From Planctomycetaceae bacterium (lineage in GTDB: Bacteria > Planctomycetota > Phycisphaerae > Phycisphaerales > SM1A02): DNA of 8,385 nucleotides. Position 1 is the stretch's first letter, and each line of letters begins with the position of its first letter. The stretch is from NCBI GenBank assembly GCA_027488265.1, contig JAIYCA010000082.1:1-8385 (forward strand), read 5' to 3'. Below are positions 1 to 7,200 of this stretch, piece after piece. Under the pieces are notes generated by a model, which saw only the letters and a program-made list of their open reading frames with translations, was not told where the DNA came from and did not search any database. Both the position numbers and the translations under genes were made by a program.

Positions 1-219
1 GATCGCAAGCGGTTCGGCGTAACGGCGCATGATCGTTTCGGCGAGGCGCATGTGTGCGTCGTCGCCGTGCAGCGTGCGGAGTTCACTAAGCAGCGTCGTG
101 AGTTGCGTCGTTGGAAAGTGATCGGCGCGCGGCCGCGAAATCGGGAGCGGCGCGCGCGGAAATCCGGTGTCGTCGCTCGCGAACTCGGTTGGCTCCGTGC
201 GATCTTCCCCCGGCGACAT
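1..219 (-). CDS. N-terminal fragment of possible planctomycete ECF-type sigma factor (runs off left edge)
   Basis: Reading the minus strand from an ATG at 219 gives 73 uninterrupted codons to the window edge, so the gene is cut at its 3' side. The first 33 or so residues are polar and Pro/Arg-rich, probably disordered. They are followed by HFPTTQLTTLL and, near residues 57-73, MRLAETIMRRYAEPLAI. An opening of the kind 'FPTT..', then a helix ending in Y-x-x-PL, resembles region 2 at the start of the ECF-like sigma factors abundant in planctomycetes. This is recognition from memory over a short stretch, so the assignment is tentative. The start lies 2 nt after the TGA of the upstream surface-protein gene. 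An in-frame GTG at 225-223 overlaps that TGA and is an alternative start. No good Shine-Dalgarno sequence is visible, so translational coupling to the upstream gene is plausible. A hypothetical protein of unrelated function cannot be excluded. Confidence 0.45.
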   Translation of the reverse strand, partial: MSPGEDRTEPTEFASDDTGFPRAPLPISRPRADHFPTTQLTTLLSELRTLHGDDAHMRLAETIMRRYAEPLAI

Positions 220-221
220 CG

Positions 222-1838
222 TCACGGACAGGGGCCCCACGCGCTGAGAACACCCGCGAGGTCGGCCGCATCGATGGAGCCATCGCCGTTGATGTCGGCG
301 TTCTCCTTACCACTCGGTGCGCCGCCCCATGCGCTCAGTACTGCCGCGAGATCGGCTGCATCGACGTTGCCGTTGCCGGTGACGTCGGCGGGGCAGGCGC
401 TCACACATTCTTCCTGCGCGAGCACGGCCATACCGTGGTAGGCACCAGCGGCGATCATTGTGTAAACCGCTTCGGTACCGGGGAGTTGGCCTTGTGCCTG
501 CCCCCATCGCACGACTCGACCTGAGGTCGTGAGCCCGAGGGTATAGCGATCGCTTGCAGATATGGCCACGAGGCGCGAAAGATCTGCAGGAGGGCTGCAC
601 TGTCCGTAGTTGTTCTGGCCCCAGCATCGCACTGTGCCGCTTTCAAGTAGCGCAACCGAATGCCGGTCGCCGCCGCTGACGGAAACCGGGGCGGGAAGCT
701 CGTTGGGTGGTGTGCACTGGCCGTAGTCGTTCAACCCCCAGCATCGAACTTCGCCGACCGCTGCAATGGCGATGGAGTGATAGACCCCGCCGTCAAAGGC
801 GTCGACCGCGCCCAGGCTTCTTGGGACAGAACATTGTCCATGATCGTTGTTTCCCCAGCAGCGGAGTGTGCCGTCAACCAACTTTGCCATGCTGTGGTTT
901 CCTCCGGCGGCGATTCCCTGAGCCTGTCCAATATCCGCAGGCACATTGCACTGGCCAGAGCCATTGAAACCCCAAGCGCGAATGCTCCCATTCGAACGGA
1001 GCGCAAGAACGAATCGATCGCCTGTAGCGAGTGCGGTGATCGCACCGAGATTCGTCGGCACATCACACTGCCCGAAGGCGTTGTAGCCCCAGACGCGAAC
1101 TGATCCGTTGCTGAGCAAGCAGGCGCTGTGGTCATAGCCAGCAGAGATAGAGATGATCTGACTTCCCAAAAGTGGTGGATTCGATTGACCCTGCGAGTTG
1201 TCTCCCCACGTCGTGAGGGTCCCCTCGCAGCAGTCGGGGATGTTGTTGGCGTTCGCATCATCGAGTCCGCCGGCGAGGATTTGGCCGAAGTCCACGATGC
1301 CATCTGAGTTGCAGTCGGCGGACCATTCGATGAGGAACGCCTGTTGCCAATCGCATCCATCCTGTCCGCAGCCTGCGAGTAGCCCTGAGTTGCAGTCGCC
1401 GACGAGCCCGCCAAATCCTGCCGAGTGCAGATAGTTCTGCTGACCGTCTTCGATTGGGGTTCCACAGTTACACGGGTTGTCGTCGAAGGTTCCGTTGAGC
1501 GCGATCGGTCCGCCGGTGAGCCAGGCCCAGCCAGCCGACGGCGACGCGGCACCCGCCGACTGCAATCCGCCTAAGTTGACGTACTCGCGCGATGAGAGGA
1601 ACTGGGTCTTGGCCCAGTTGAACTCCGACGCGGTCTCGAGCGAGGAGAGATCTCCGCCGTTTGCTAGGGCGAACTCTCGTCCATTCAGCCAAGTGCTTGG
1701 TTCAGTCTTCAACTGATACCAATGCCCATTCCCCCCATCCTCGACGCGCCACTGCACCGCATCCTGCGCGGTCGCGGTGAAGGAAACGGACAGCGCCGCG
1801 GCGGCGGCCACGGCGAACGACTTCGGGTTCTTGCGCAT
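222..1838 (-). CDS. Secreted CTLD-RCC1 propeller protein with C-terminal dockerin-like pair
   Basis: A 538-aa protein with an N-terminal signal peptide: basic MRKNPK, a hydrophobic Ala/Val/Ser core, and likely cleavage after TATAQ near residue 25. Residues about 28-172 resemble a C-type-lectin-like domain (HWYQL, an NGREFALANGGDL helix, WAWLTGG, a late AFLIEWS strand). Residues 175-207 form a Cys/Asp-rich linker, DCNSDGIVDF to NNIPDCCEG. Residues 208-477 contain seven RCC1-type repeats (WG-x-N-x2-GQC-x2-P followed by GG-x-HS-x-AL), as expected for a complete seven-bladed propeller. Residues 482-538 hold two EF-hand/dockerin-like units ending in AWG. The likely role is an extracellular binding or surface-display protein; no catalytic residues are seen, and the ligand is unknown. 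I chose the ATG at 1838 because a strong Shine-Dalgarno precedes it and the signal peptide begins there, although the frame stays open further upstream. The next gene begins 2 nt after the stop. Confidence 0.85.
   Translation of the reverse strand: MRKNPKSFAVAAAAALSVSFTATAQDAVQWRVEDGGNGHWYQLKTEPSTWLNGREFALANGGDLSSLETASEFNWAKTQFLSSREYVNLGGLQSAGAASPSAGWAWLTGGPIALNGTFDDNPCNCGTPIEDGQQNYLHSAGFGGLVGDCNSGLLAGCGQDGCDWQQAFLIEWSADCNSDGIVDFGQILAGGLDDANANNIPDCCEGTLTTWGDNSQGQSNPPLLGSQIISISAGYDHSACLLSNGSVRVWGYNAFGQCDVPTNLGAITALATGDRFVLALRSNGSIRAWGFNGSGQCNVPADIGQAQGIAAGGNHSMAKLVDGTLRCWGNNDHGQCSVPRSLGAVDAFDGGVYHSIAIAAVGEVRCWGLNDYGQCTPPNELPAPVSVSGGDRHSVALLESGTVRCWGQNNYGQCSPPADLSRLVAISASDRYTLGLTTSGRVVRWGQAQGQLPGTEAVYTMIAAGAYHGMAVLAQEECVSACPADVTGNGNVDAADLAAVLSAWGGAPSGKENADINGDGSIDAADLAGVLSAWGPCP
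408..1217 (-). repeat. Seven RCC1-type repeats (six of exactly 39 aa, last 36 aa)
   Basis: Residues 208-477 of the secreted protein divide into consecutive units beginning at each x-x-x-WG. Units 1-6 are each 39 residues and unit 7 is 36. The core is WG, then Asn/Gly-rich GQC-x2-P, then a hydrophobic strand, GG-x-x-HS and a hydrophobic strand ending in SG or NG. Units 2-6 all have Cys after GQ; units 4-6 also have Cys just before WG (RCWG). The DNA units are diverged, so the array is old and not a recent tandem duplication. Confidence 0.85.
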
Positions 1839-1842
1839 CGCA

Positions 1843-1850
1843 CTCTCCTC
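1843..1850 (-). promoter_or_regulatory. Shine-Dalgarno GAGGAGAG setting the start at 1838
   Basis: On the minus strand, GAGGAGAG lies 4 nt before the ATG at 1838-1836, with its AGGAG core about 6 nt away. It is the clearest ribosome binding site in the window. It decides the start of the CTLD-RCC1 gene, because the reading frame remains open for a further 164 codons upstream. Confidence 0.7.
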
Positions 1851-2111
1851 TGAACGGGCTTCGAAGCGCTCCGGCGACACGAAGGCCGGAGCGGCGAGAG
1901 AGCCCGAACGCGACGCGCTATGGAGGCCAAGGGCGAGCAAAATGGCAAAGATCATGGCGCTTGCGAGCGAAACAGGGGAACGCCACGTCTGTGTGTTCTC
2001 GCTTTCTCGCGATTGCGCCCGCGCGCTTTCTCTCTCGCGCGTCGGTGGGATTTCAAGCGCCAGAAGCCCTGCGACGCGCGCGGCGGATGGATGCGAAAGC
2101 ATGAACGCTCG

Positions 2112-2184
2112 CGCGTACGCGCCGGTCAACGCTTGCGCGTCTGCGCCGATCAAGGCTCGCGCGTGCTCCCGTCGATCAGACTCC
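2112..2184. repeat. Three imperfect ~24-bp tandem repeats
   Basis: Units begin with CGCGT at 2112, 2136 and 2160 and share the frame CGCGT, a GCGCC-like core, G-x-TCAA and GCT-x-G. The first two match at about 18 or more of 24 positions; the third is more degenerate. A partial copy of the right-hand end (ATGAACGCTCG) precedes the first unit. In the open minus frame they translate as the Ala-rich octads of the possible N-terminal extension. The 24-nt period equals eight codons, which is weakly in favour of coding. They could also be a simple GC-rich duplication without function. Confidence 0.5.
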
Positions 2185-2259
2185 CGCGACTGATCCCTGT
2201 GCCGATCATCCATCACTTGGTTTCCATTCCCCACGCCACCATTCCCCGCGTCTTCGTAC

Positions 2260-2832
2260 TCAACGCATGCGTGTGAGCTGATCGAGAGCCTCTTGCAGTG
2301 CATCGAGCATCGCGTATGAACTCCATCCATTGATCACGCATGAAAGCGCGAGCAGAATCCACGTCGCGATCATCCAATTTCGCACAAGCGTCGCGGCCTT
2401 CTCGCCACCCGCGCGGTCGCCCGCCTCGAAGCGCGCGTTCGCGATGAACGCATAGATCAGTGGCACGAGACCGATCGGAAGACAGCAAAGACAGAAGCTG
2501 AGTGTGGTTGCAACGATCGGTGCGGCGATGCCGACGCGCGTCGCGATCGGTTCAGTCGCGATCGGTGGCGTCGTCATGGGTGCCGCCATGGATGGGGGCA
2601 CCGATGCCGTACCGTCGCGCATGCCAAACAAAACCACCGATGCCGCGCGCCAATCCGTCGTTCCTTCGACGCAGAGCAGCGTGCTCGCATCGATCTCGCC
2701 GCGCGCAACCTCTGCATCGATTTCCGCGCGGGTGAACGGCCCAGTCACTTCGCCCTCGCGCGGCGAGCGGTAGAACCGACGCGCGTCCTGGGGCGATCCG
2801 AAGTTTGAGGATGCGGACGACGTCGGGTCCAT
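2260..2832 (-). CDS. GYF_2 and CD225/dispanin-like membrane protein
   Basis: A 190-aa protein from the ATG at 2832. Residues about 19-66 match the GYF_2 (DUF4339) pattern: RFYRSPREGEVTGPFT, then a helix RAEIDAEVARGEI, then TLLCVEGTTDWRAAS. GYF_2 domains are small aromatic-lined modules thought to bind peptides. Residues about 80-105 are a Pro/Ala/Thr-rich linker. Residues about 106-175 hold two hydrophobic segments, the first with FCLCCLPIGLVPLIYAF. The polar loop between them, ANARFEAGDRAGGEKAA, is typical of the CD225/dispanin family (CLP-G..A..YA, then a G-D.A.A.KA loop). The likely location is the inner membrane with the GYF_2 domain cytoplasmic; the partner is unknown. The frame continues upstream of 2832, but that part is antisense to the methyltransferase, so I start at MDPTSS. 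The ribosome site is weak. It is divergent from the methyltransferase across 99 bp. Confidence 0.8.
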   Translation of the reverse strand: MDPTSSASSNFGSPQDARRFYRSPREGEVTGPFTRAEIDAEVARGEIDASTLLCVEGTTDWRAASVVLFGMRDGTASVPPSMAAPMTTPPIATEPIATRVGIAAPIVATTLSFCLCCLPIGLVPLIYAFIANARFEAGDRAGGEKAATLVRNWMIATWILLALSCVINGWSSYAMLDALQEALDQLTRMR

Positions 2833-2931
2833 GGCTGAACTGTACCTGCGGCGCGACCTCGATTTGGGGGATTCAATCCGCGGCCGATTCGAGAGGAATT
2901 CATCGCGCGCTCTTGCGTGTAGCCTTCTCGC
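2833..2931. promoter_or_regulatory. Divergent intergenic spacer likely holding both promoters
   Basis: These 99 bp separate the start of the GYF_2-CD225 gene (minus) from the GTG start of the methyltransferase (plus), so initiation signals for both should lie here or inside the flanking genes. I see no convincing -35/-10 pair and no obvious operator. A GAGAGGA string at about 2890-2896 is too far from the GTG to act as its ribosome site. The call rests on gene orientation only. Confidence 0.35.
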
Positions 2932-4245
2932 GTGAGCGACTGGCGCGACCTTTCGATCTGGCAAGAACTCGCGCGCCCTGAGCGGGCGGCGTTGATCGCG
3001 TTGGCGGAGTCGATCGATCCACGCGAGGCATCGCAGGTCGCGAAACTTCGACGTGCCGTGGGTGAGGTGCAGTGTGAGGGGCAGCGTGAGGGTGACGGCG
3101 ATGCCAAGTTCGTCGCCGCGCTCGCCTCCGCTGCGCTTGCCTCTGCCGCGCTTGAACTCGTCGAAGGTCGTCGCCGTGCGGCACGGAAGTTTGGGCCTGA
3201 AGTCGCGACGCGCCTTTGGTGCGATGTCGCGGGGATCGAGCAAGCGTCGGGCATGGCAGTCGCGCGTTGGAAGGCGCGGCGAATGGTCGAGAGTCTTGGT
3301 CCGAGCAGCGCGATCTTCGACATCTGCTCTGGGATCGGCGGCGACGCAATGGCACTCGCCGAAGCGGGGCTCTCGGTCGAAGCGATTGATCTCGACCCGC
3401 GGCGTGCGTGGATGACCGCGCACAACGCGCGCTGCGTGACGCGCGTGGCGGACGCCGAAGCGATCGACCTCGCAGGCGTTGCGCTTCACGCCGACCCTGC
3501 ACGGCGCGATGAATCGGCGGGCCGTCGCTCGTGGAATCTCGACGATCACCAGCCTGGCCGCGCGTGGATCGAGCGCGCGCTGACACTTGCGCACGCGGCG
3601 GCGATCAAATTCTCGCCGGGTGTTGATCGCGCGGCGTTTGGGCCTCTCAACCGCGGCCTCGCGTGGGAGTGGATTGCGGAGGAGAATCGGCTCGTGCAGG
3701 CGGTCGCATGGTCGGGTGCCTTCGCGCGCGCCGACGGCGAGGCGGGGCACACGCGCGCGACGCTTCTCGCCGAAAAGAGCCACACCATCGAGAGCCACAC
3801 CATCGCGGGGATTCCCGACGACGCGCGAGAGGATCGCTTGCGCGTTGCGGAGGCGATCACGCACGGGAGGTTCATTTCTGAACCGATCGCGGCGATCGAG
3901 CGCGCCGAACTCTTGACCGAGGCGGCAGGAGCGAACGATGCCGCGCAAGAAATCGCGCGCGGTCTTGGCCTCGTTGTCTCGGACGTTCCGCTCGCAACGC
4001 CATGGTTCGAAAGCTTCGAGATCATCGACGAATGCGCCGCACGCGAAGACGAAGTGCTTGCCACGCTGAAGCGTCACGCGCTTGTCGCGCGCAGTGTCCG
4101 TGTGCGTGGGCGCGCGGCCGATGCCGATCTTTTCACGCGTGCGCTCTCGGCGCGCCCCGACGGCCAAGCGGTGGTCTTCCTCTTCCGTGAAGGAAAACGC
4201 GCCCGGGGGTTGATCGCAAGGGCGTTGGTCGCGCGGGCGCGTTGA
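2932..4245 (+). CDS. Class I SAM-dependent methyltransferase with THUMP-like C-terminal domain
   Basis: A 437-aa protein. The N-terminal 120 residues are helical and Ala/Arg-rich. SAM-binding motif I is at residues 128-138, IFDICSGIGGD, followed by the acidic loop AIDLDP at 151-156. The DPARR motif at 188-192 (HADPARRDESAGRR) and the following KFSPGVD at 226-232 are characteristic of this uncharacterised methyltransferase family. The C-terminal part, from about residue 313 (FISEPIAAIERAELL, then DECAAREDEVLATLKRH, VRVRGRAAD and VVFLFR), fits the THUMP-like domain that accompanies it. THUMP modules bind RNA, so an RNA substrate is a reasonable guess, but the substrate is not shown. The start is GTG at 2932: an in-frame TAG lies at 2920-2922, so no longer protein is possible. 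There is no clear Shine-Dalgarno. It is convergent with the Cys-rich gene, 26 bp away. Confidence 0.8.
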   Translation: MSDWRDLSIWQELARPERAALIALAESIDPREASQVAKLRRAVGEVQCEGQREGDGDAKFVAALASAALASAALELVEGRRRAARKFGPEVATRLWCDVAGIEQASGMAVARWKARRMVESLGPSSAIFDICSGIGGDAMALAEAGLSVEAIDLDPRRAWMTAHNARCVTRVADAEAIDLAGVALHADPARRDESAGRRSWNLDDHQPGRAWIERALTLAHAAAIKFSPGVDRAAFGPLNRGLAWEWIAEENRLVQAVAWSGAFARADGEAGHTRATLLAEKSHTIESHTIAGIPDDAREDRLRVAEAITHGRFISEPIAAIERAELLTEAAGANDAAQEIARGLGLVVSDVPLATPWFESFEIIDECAAREDEVLATLKRHALVARSVRVRGRAADADLFTRALSARPDGQAVVFLFREGKRARGLIARALVARAR

Positions 4246-4274
4246 GTTTCACGCGAACTGTGCAGCCAAACTCA
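4243..4274. terminator. Inverted repeat spanning both convergent stop codons, possible bidirectional terminator
   Basis: TGAGTTT at 4243-4249 is perfectly complementary to AAACTCA at 4268-4274. Inside lies a further CAC (4250-4252) / GTG (4260-4262) pairing with an asymmetric bulge. The outer arms contain the TGA stops of the methyltransferase (plus) and of the Cys-rich gene (minus), so each transcript could fold a hairpin right at its end. The outer stem is AT-rich and no U-tract follows on either strand, so this is not a classic intrinsic terminator. It could be chance. Confidence 0.3.
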
Positions 4275-7200
4275 GCCGCCGCAACCACAGAACGCTTGCG
4301 CGAGTTTGACGCACGTCGTATCCCAGCCGGAGATACAGCAGGATTCGTCGAACGAACAGACGAAGCCGCAGCAGAGTTCGTCCTCGCAGAACGGCACATT
4401 CTCGTGCTCGTTGCAGCAACTTCCGGCCTTCGGATCGCCGCAGAAAGATCCACCCGTGCACTGTTCACAGCCTGAATCCGGATCGTTCGCGATCGCGGCG
4501 CAGATCTGATCCCAGATCGCTTCGCAGCACGTCGAATCGATGGCGCAGACGACATCGCAGCAACTCTGGTCGTTGCAGTTCGCGTTGTCGTGCGGGAAGC
4601 AGCAGTTGCCTGCTTCAGGTGTTCCGCACTCAGGCGGCGGGCATGCATCGCGGCAATTCTTATTGATGCGCGCTTGCGATGCGCAGAACTCGTCCCACTG
4701 CGTCGAGCAGCAGAAAATGTCGATCAGGCAGATCGCATCGCAGCACGCTTCGTCGTTACACCACGGTCCGAGGTGCGCTTCGCAGCACGTGCCTGCGCAG
4801 CGACCGCCGCACTCGGCTTGATAGCGCTCGCAGCCGGCGGTTCCGTAGATGCGCTCCACGCACGAAGCGTCCCACTCGTTCTCGCAGCAGTACGTGTCGA
4901 TGTTGCAAATCGCTTCGCAGCAATCTTGATCGCTGCACGACGGGCTGTTGTGCGGCAGATTGCAGCCAGGCAAGCCGATGCGGCCGCACTCGGGGACCTC
5001 GTCTTCGCAGAGCTTCCGTGCGCGATCAACGCAGTCCTGATCCCAACTCACTTGGCAGCAGTACTCGTACTCTTCTGCCGCGCAGACGGCGTTGCAGCAA
5101 TCGCCACGATTACAGCCTGGCTGGTTGTGCACCGCGAAGCAGTTTCCACTGACAGGGAGGCCGCAGCCGCCAATGCAGGTGCGACGCGCTTCGAGAACGC
5201 ACGACGAATCCCAACGGACGTCGCAGCAGTACGGCTCGTAACGGCAAACGGCTTCGCAGCAAGAAGCGTCATCGCAGTAGGGCGACTCGTGTGGCACGAG
5301 GCAGCTGCCCGTGCAGATGTCGCCGCAGCCTGGGAACGTGCAGCAGGTGATGCGTGCGATCGAAACGCAGCCTGAATCCCAACTTTCGGTGCAGCAGGTT
5401 GGATCGACGTTGCAGACGCCTGCACAGCAGACCTCGTCTTCGCATCCGCCCGTTTCAGGGTGTGCTTCGAAGCAAGAACCAACACAGGGGCAAGGCCAGC
5501 TGTTGCGGGGCACGCAGAGCGAACGCGCGGCCTGCACGCACGAAGTCGACCAACTGACTTCGCAGCAAACAGGGTCGTTCTGGCAAACGACCGTGCAGCA
5601 GGTCGCGTCTTCGCAGCCAGGCGTTGGATGTGTCGAGTCACACGGCCCATTCTGCGGGCAATCGCCGAACGTCACGCAGATACCCTTCGCGATGGCAACG
5701 CACTCAGCACTCCAGCCGAAACTGCAGCAGAGTGGGTCGACGGAGCAAACGGCCGAGCAGCAGAGTTCGTCGGAGCAGCCAGGATTGCCGTGCACCACAA
5801 GCGGCGAACCAGCAGCGGGGCAGTTGTTGATGCCGAGGTCGCAGCCGAACACCGCGTTGGCGGCGCAGGTCTCATCCCATGCGCGCGAGCAGCAGGTCGG
5901 ATCGAGCACGTTGCAGACGTACGCGCAGCATCTTTCGTCTTCGCAACTTGGGAGGTAGCTCGGAACGGCGCAGGGGCGCGTGCGCGGGTCGCCGCAGGAA
6001 ACAGCACTATCGAGGCAGTAGGTGCCTGCATTGATCACGCAGAAGATGTCCCACTCGATTTCGCAGCACGAAGGATCGATGATGCAGACGTCGTCGCAGC
6101 ACTCGCGATCAAGGCAGCCTGGCGTTTCGTGTGGATAGAAGCAGCTGCCCGCGTCGATCGAGCCGCACTCATTGCAGTTCTGAATCGCAAGATCGGCGCA
6201 CGCCTGATCCCAACCGCCAAGCGTGCTGTCGCAGCACGACGGATCGATGACGCACACGGTGCCGCAGCATGCGGGTTGCGAGCAGCCCTCGCCGCCGTGC
6301 GGGAAGAAGCAGCTTCCGGTCGCGCTCGAGCACGTGGCGTTGATGTCTGGGCTCGGCGTCAGCGCACACTCCGCGAGTGCGACCTGGACGCAAGTGAAGT
6401 CCCATTCGACTTCGCAGCAGAACGCGTCGAAGTAGCACACGGCATCACAGCAGCGCGCATCGTTGCAGCCAGGGCTCTCGTGCACGGCGCGGCAGCTCGA
6501 GTTCTGGAACGGCACATCCACGCCGCAAAGGCAGCGCGGAATGTTGCAGTTGTCGGTCGCCAATTGGGCGCAGAATTCGTCCCAGCGGAACGCGCAGCAG
6601 AAGGGGTCGATGTTGCAGACCGCTTCGCAGCAGATGGCGTCGTTGCAGAAGGGCGTTGGTTGCGAATAGCAGCAACTGCCCGCGCGGGGATTGCCGCAGC
6701 CGCGGCAGAAACGCTCAGCCCAGTTCACGCACGTCTCATCCCATGTGGTGTCGCAGCAGCGCGGGTCGATACCGCAGACGGTCTCGCAGCACTCCGCATC
6801 GCGGCAGTTTGGATTCTCATGCACCACGAGGCAGGAGCCTGCAGCGTTGTCGCCGCAGTCATCGGTGAGTGCAATCGCCTGCTCCACGCAGCCCTCATCC
6901 CAACGTACCGAGCAGCAGTACTCGAAACCAACGGAAGAGCAGACGGCTTCGCAAATCGCACCGTTGTTGCAGGATGGAGTCGCGTGCGGTTGAAAGCACG
7001 AGTCCTTCACGAGACCGCAGTCGGAGCAGTACTTCTCGGCGATGGCGACGCACACGTCGTCCCAAGCGACGTCGCAGCACGAGGGCTCCGCGGTGCAAAC
7101 GAGTCCGCAGCAGACTGGGTTGCTGCAACCTCCGGAAAAGAGGTTGGTGGTGAAACAGTCGTTGGTCGCGTCGCCGCAGGCGTCTTGAGCAGCAGCGCTC

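Larger units (their letters stand above)
1839..2259 (-). other. Gap between genes with an in-frame open extension; no confident gene
   Basis: This 421-nt stretch lies between the stop of the GYF_2-CD225 gene and the signal-peptide start of the CTLD-RCC1 gene. The frame of the latter is open throughout. From an ATG at 2213 it would encode about 125 extra residues: a charged Arg/Glu-rich head, short Ala-rich octads (ARALIGAD, AQALTGAY), and a hydrophobic stretch, VSLASAMIFAILLALGL, that could cross a membrane. No recognisable family and no good ribosome site precede that ATG. A small membrane protein, an N-terminally extended isoform, or a non-coding leader with accidental openness in GC-rich DNA all remain possible. 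A 9-bp direct repeat, CCATTCCCC, occurs at 2224-2232 and 2239-2247. No tRNA, riboswitch or terminator is seen. Confidence 0.4.

Noticed and set aside
2263..2272. Perfect 10-bp palindrome ACGCATGCGT
   Set aside because: It forms the last codons of the GYF_2-CD225 gene, has no loop or U-tract, and is likely coincidental.
1777..2276. Plus-strand open frames in the gap upstream of the CTLD-RCC1 gene
   Set aside because: Arg/Ser/Ala-rich products without domains or ribosome sites; they overlap the start and ribosome site of the real minus-strand gene.
2833..4167. N-terminal extension of the GYF_2-CD225 frame up to 4167
   Set aside because: It is antisense to the methyltransferase, Arg-rich and without recognisable domains. 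The methyltransferase frame has clear family motifs.
4275..7178. Periodic DNA pattern that could suggest a CRISPR array or minisatellite
   Set aside because: The period is about 170 bp, copies are diverged at DNA level, and the periodicity is explained by protein repeats in one open frame.
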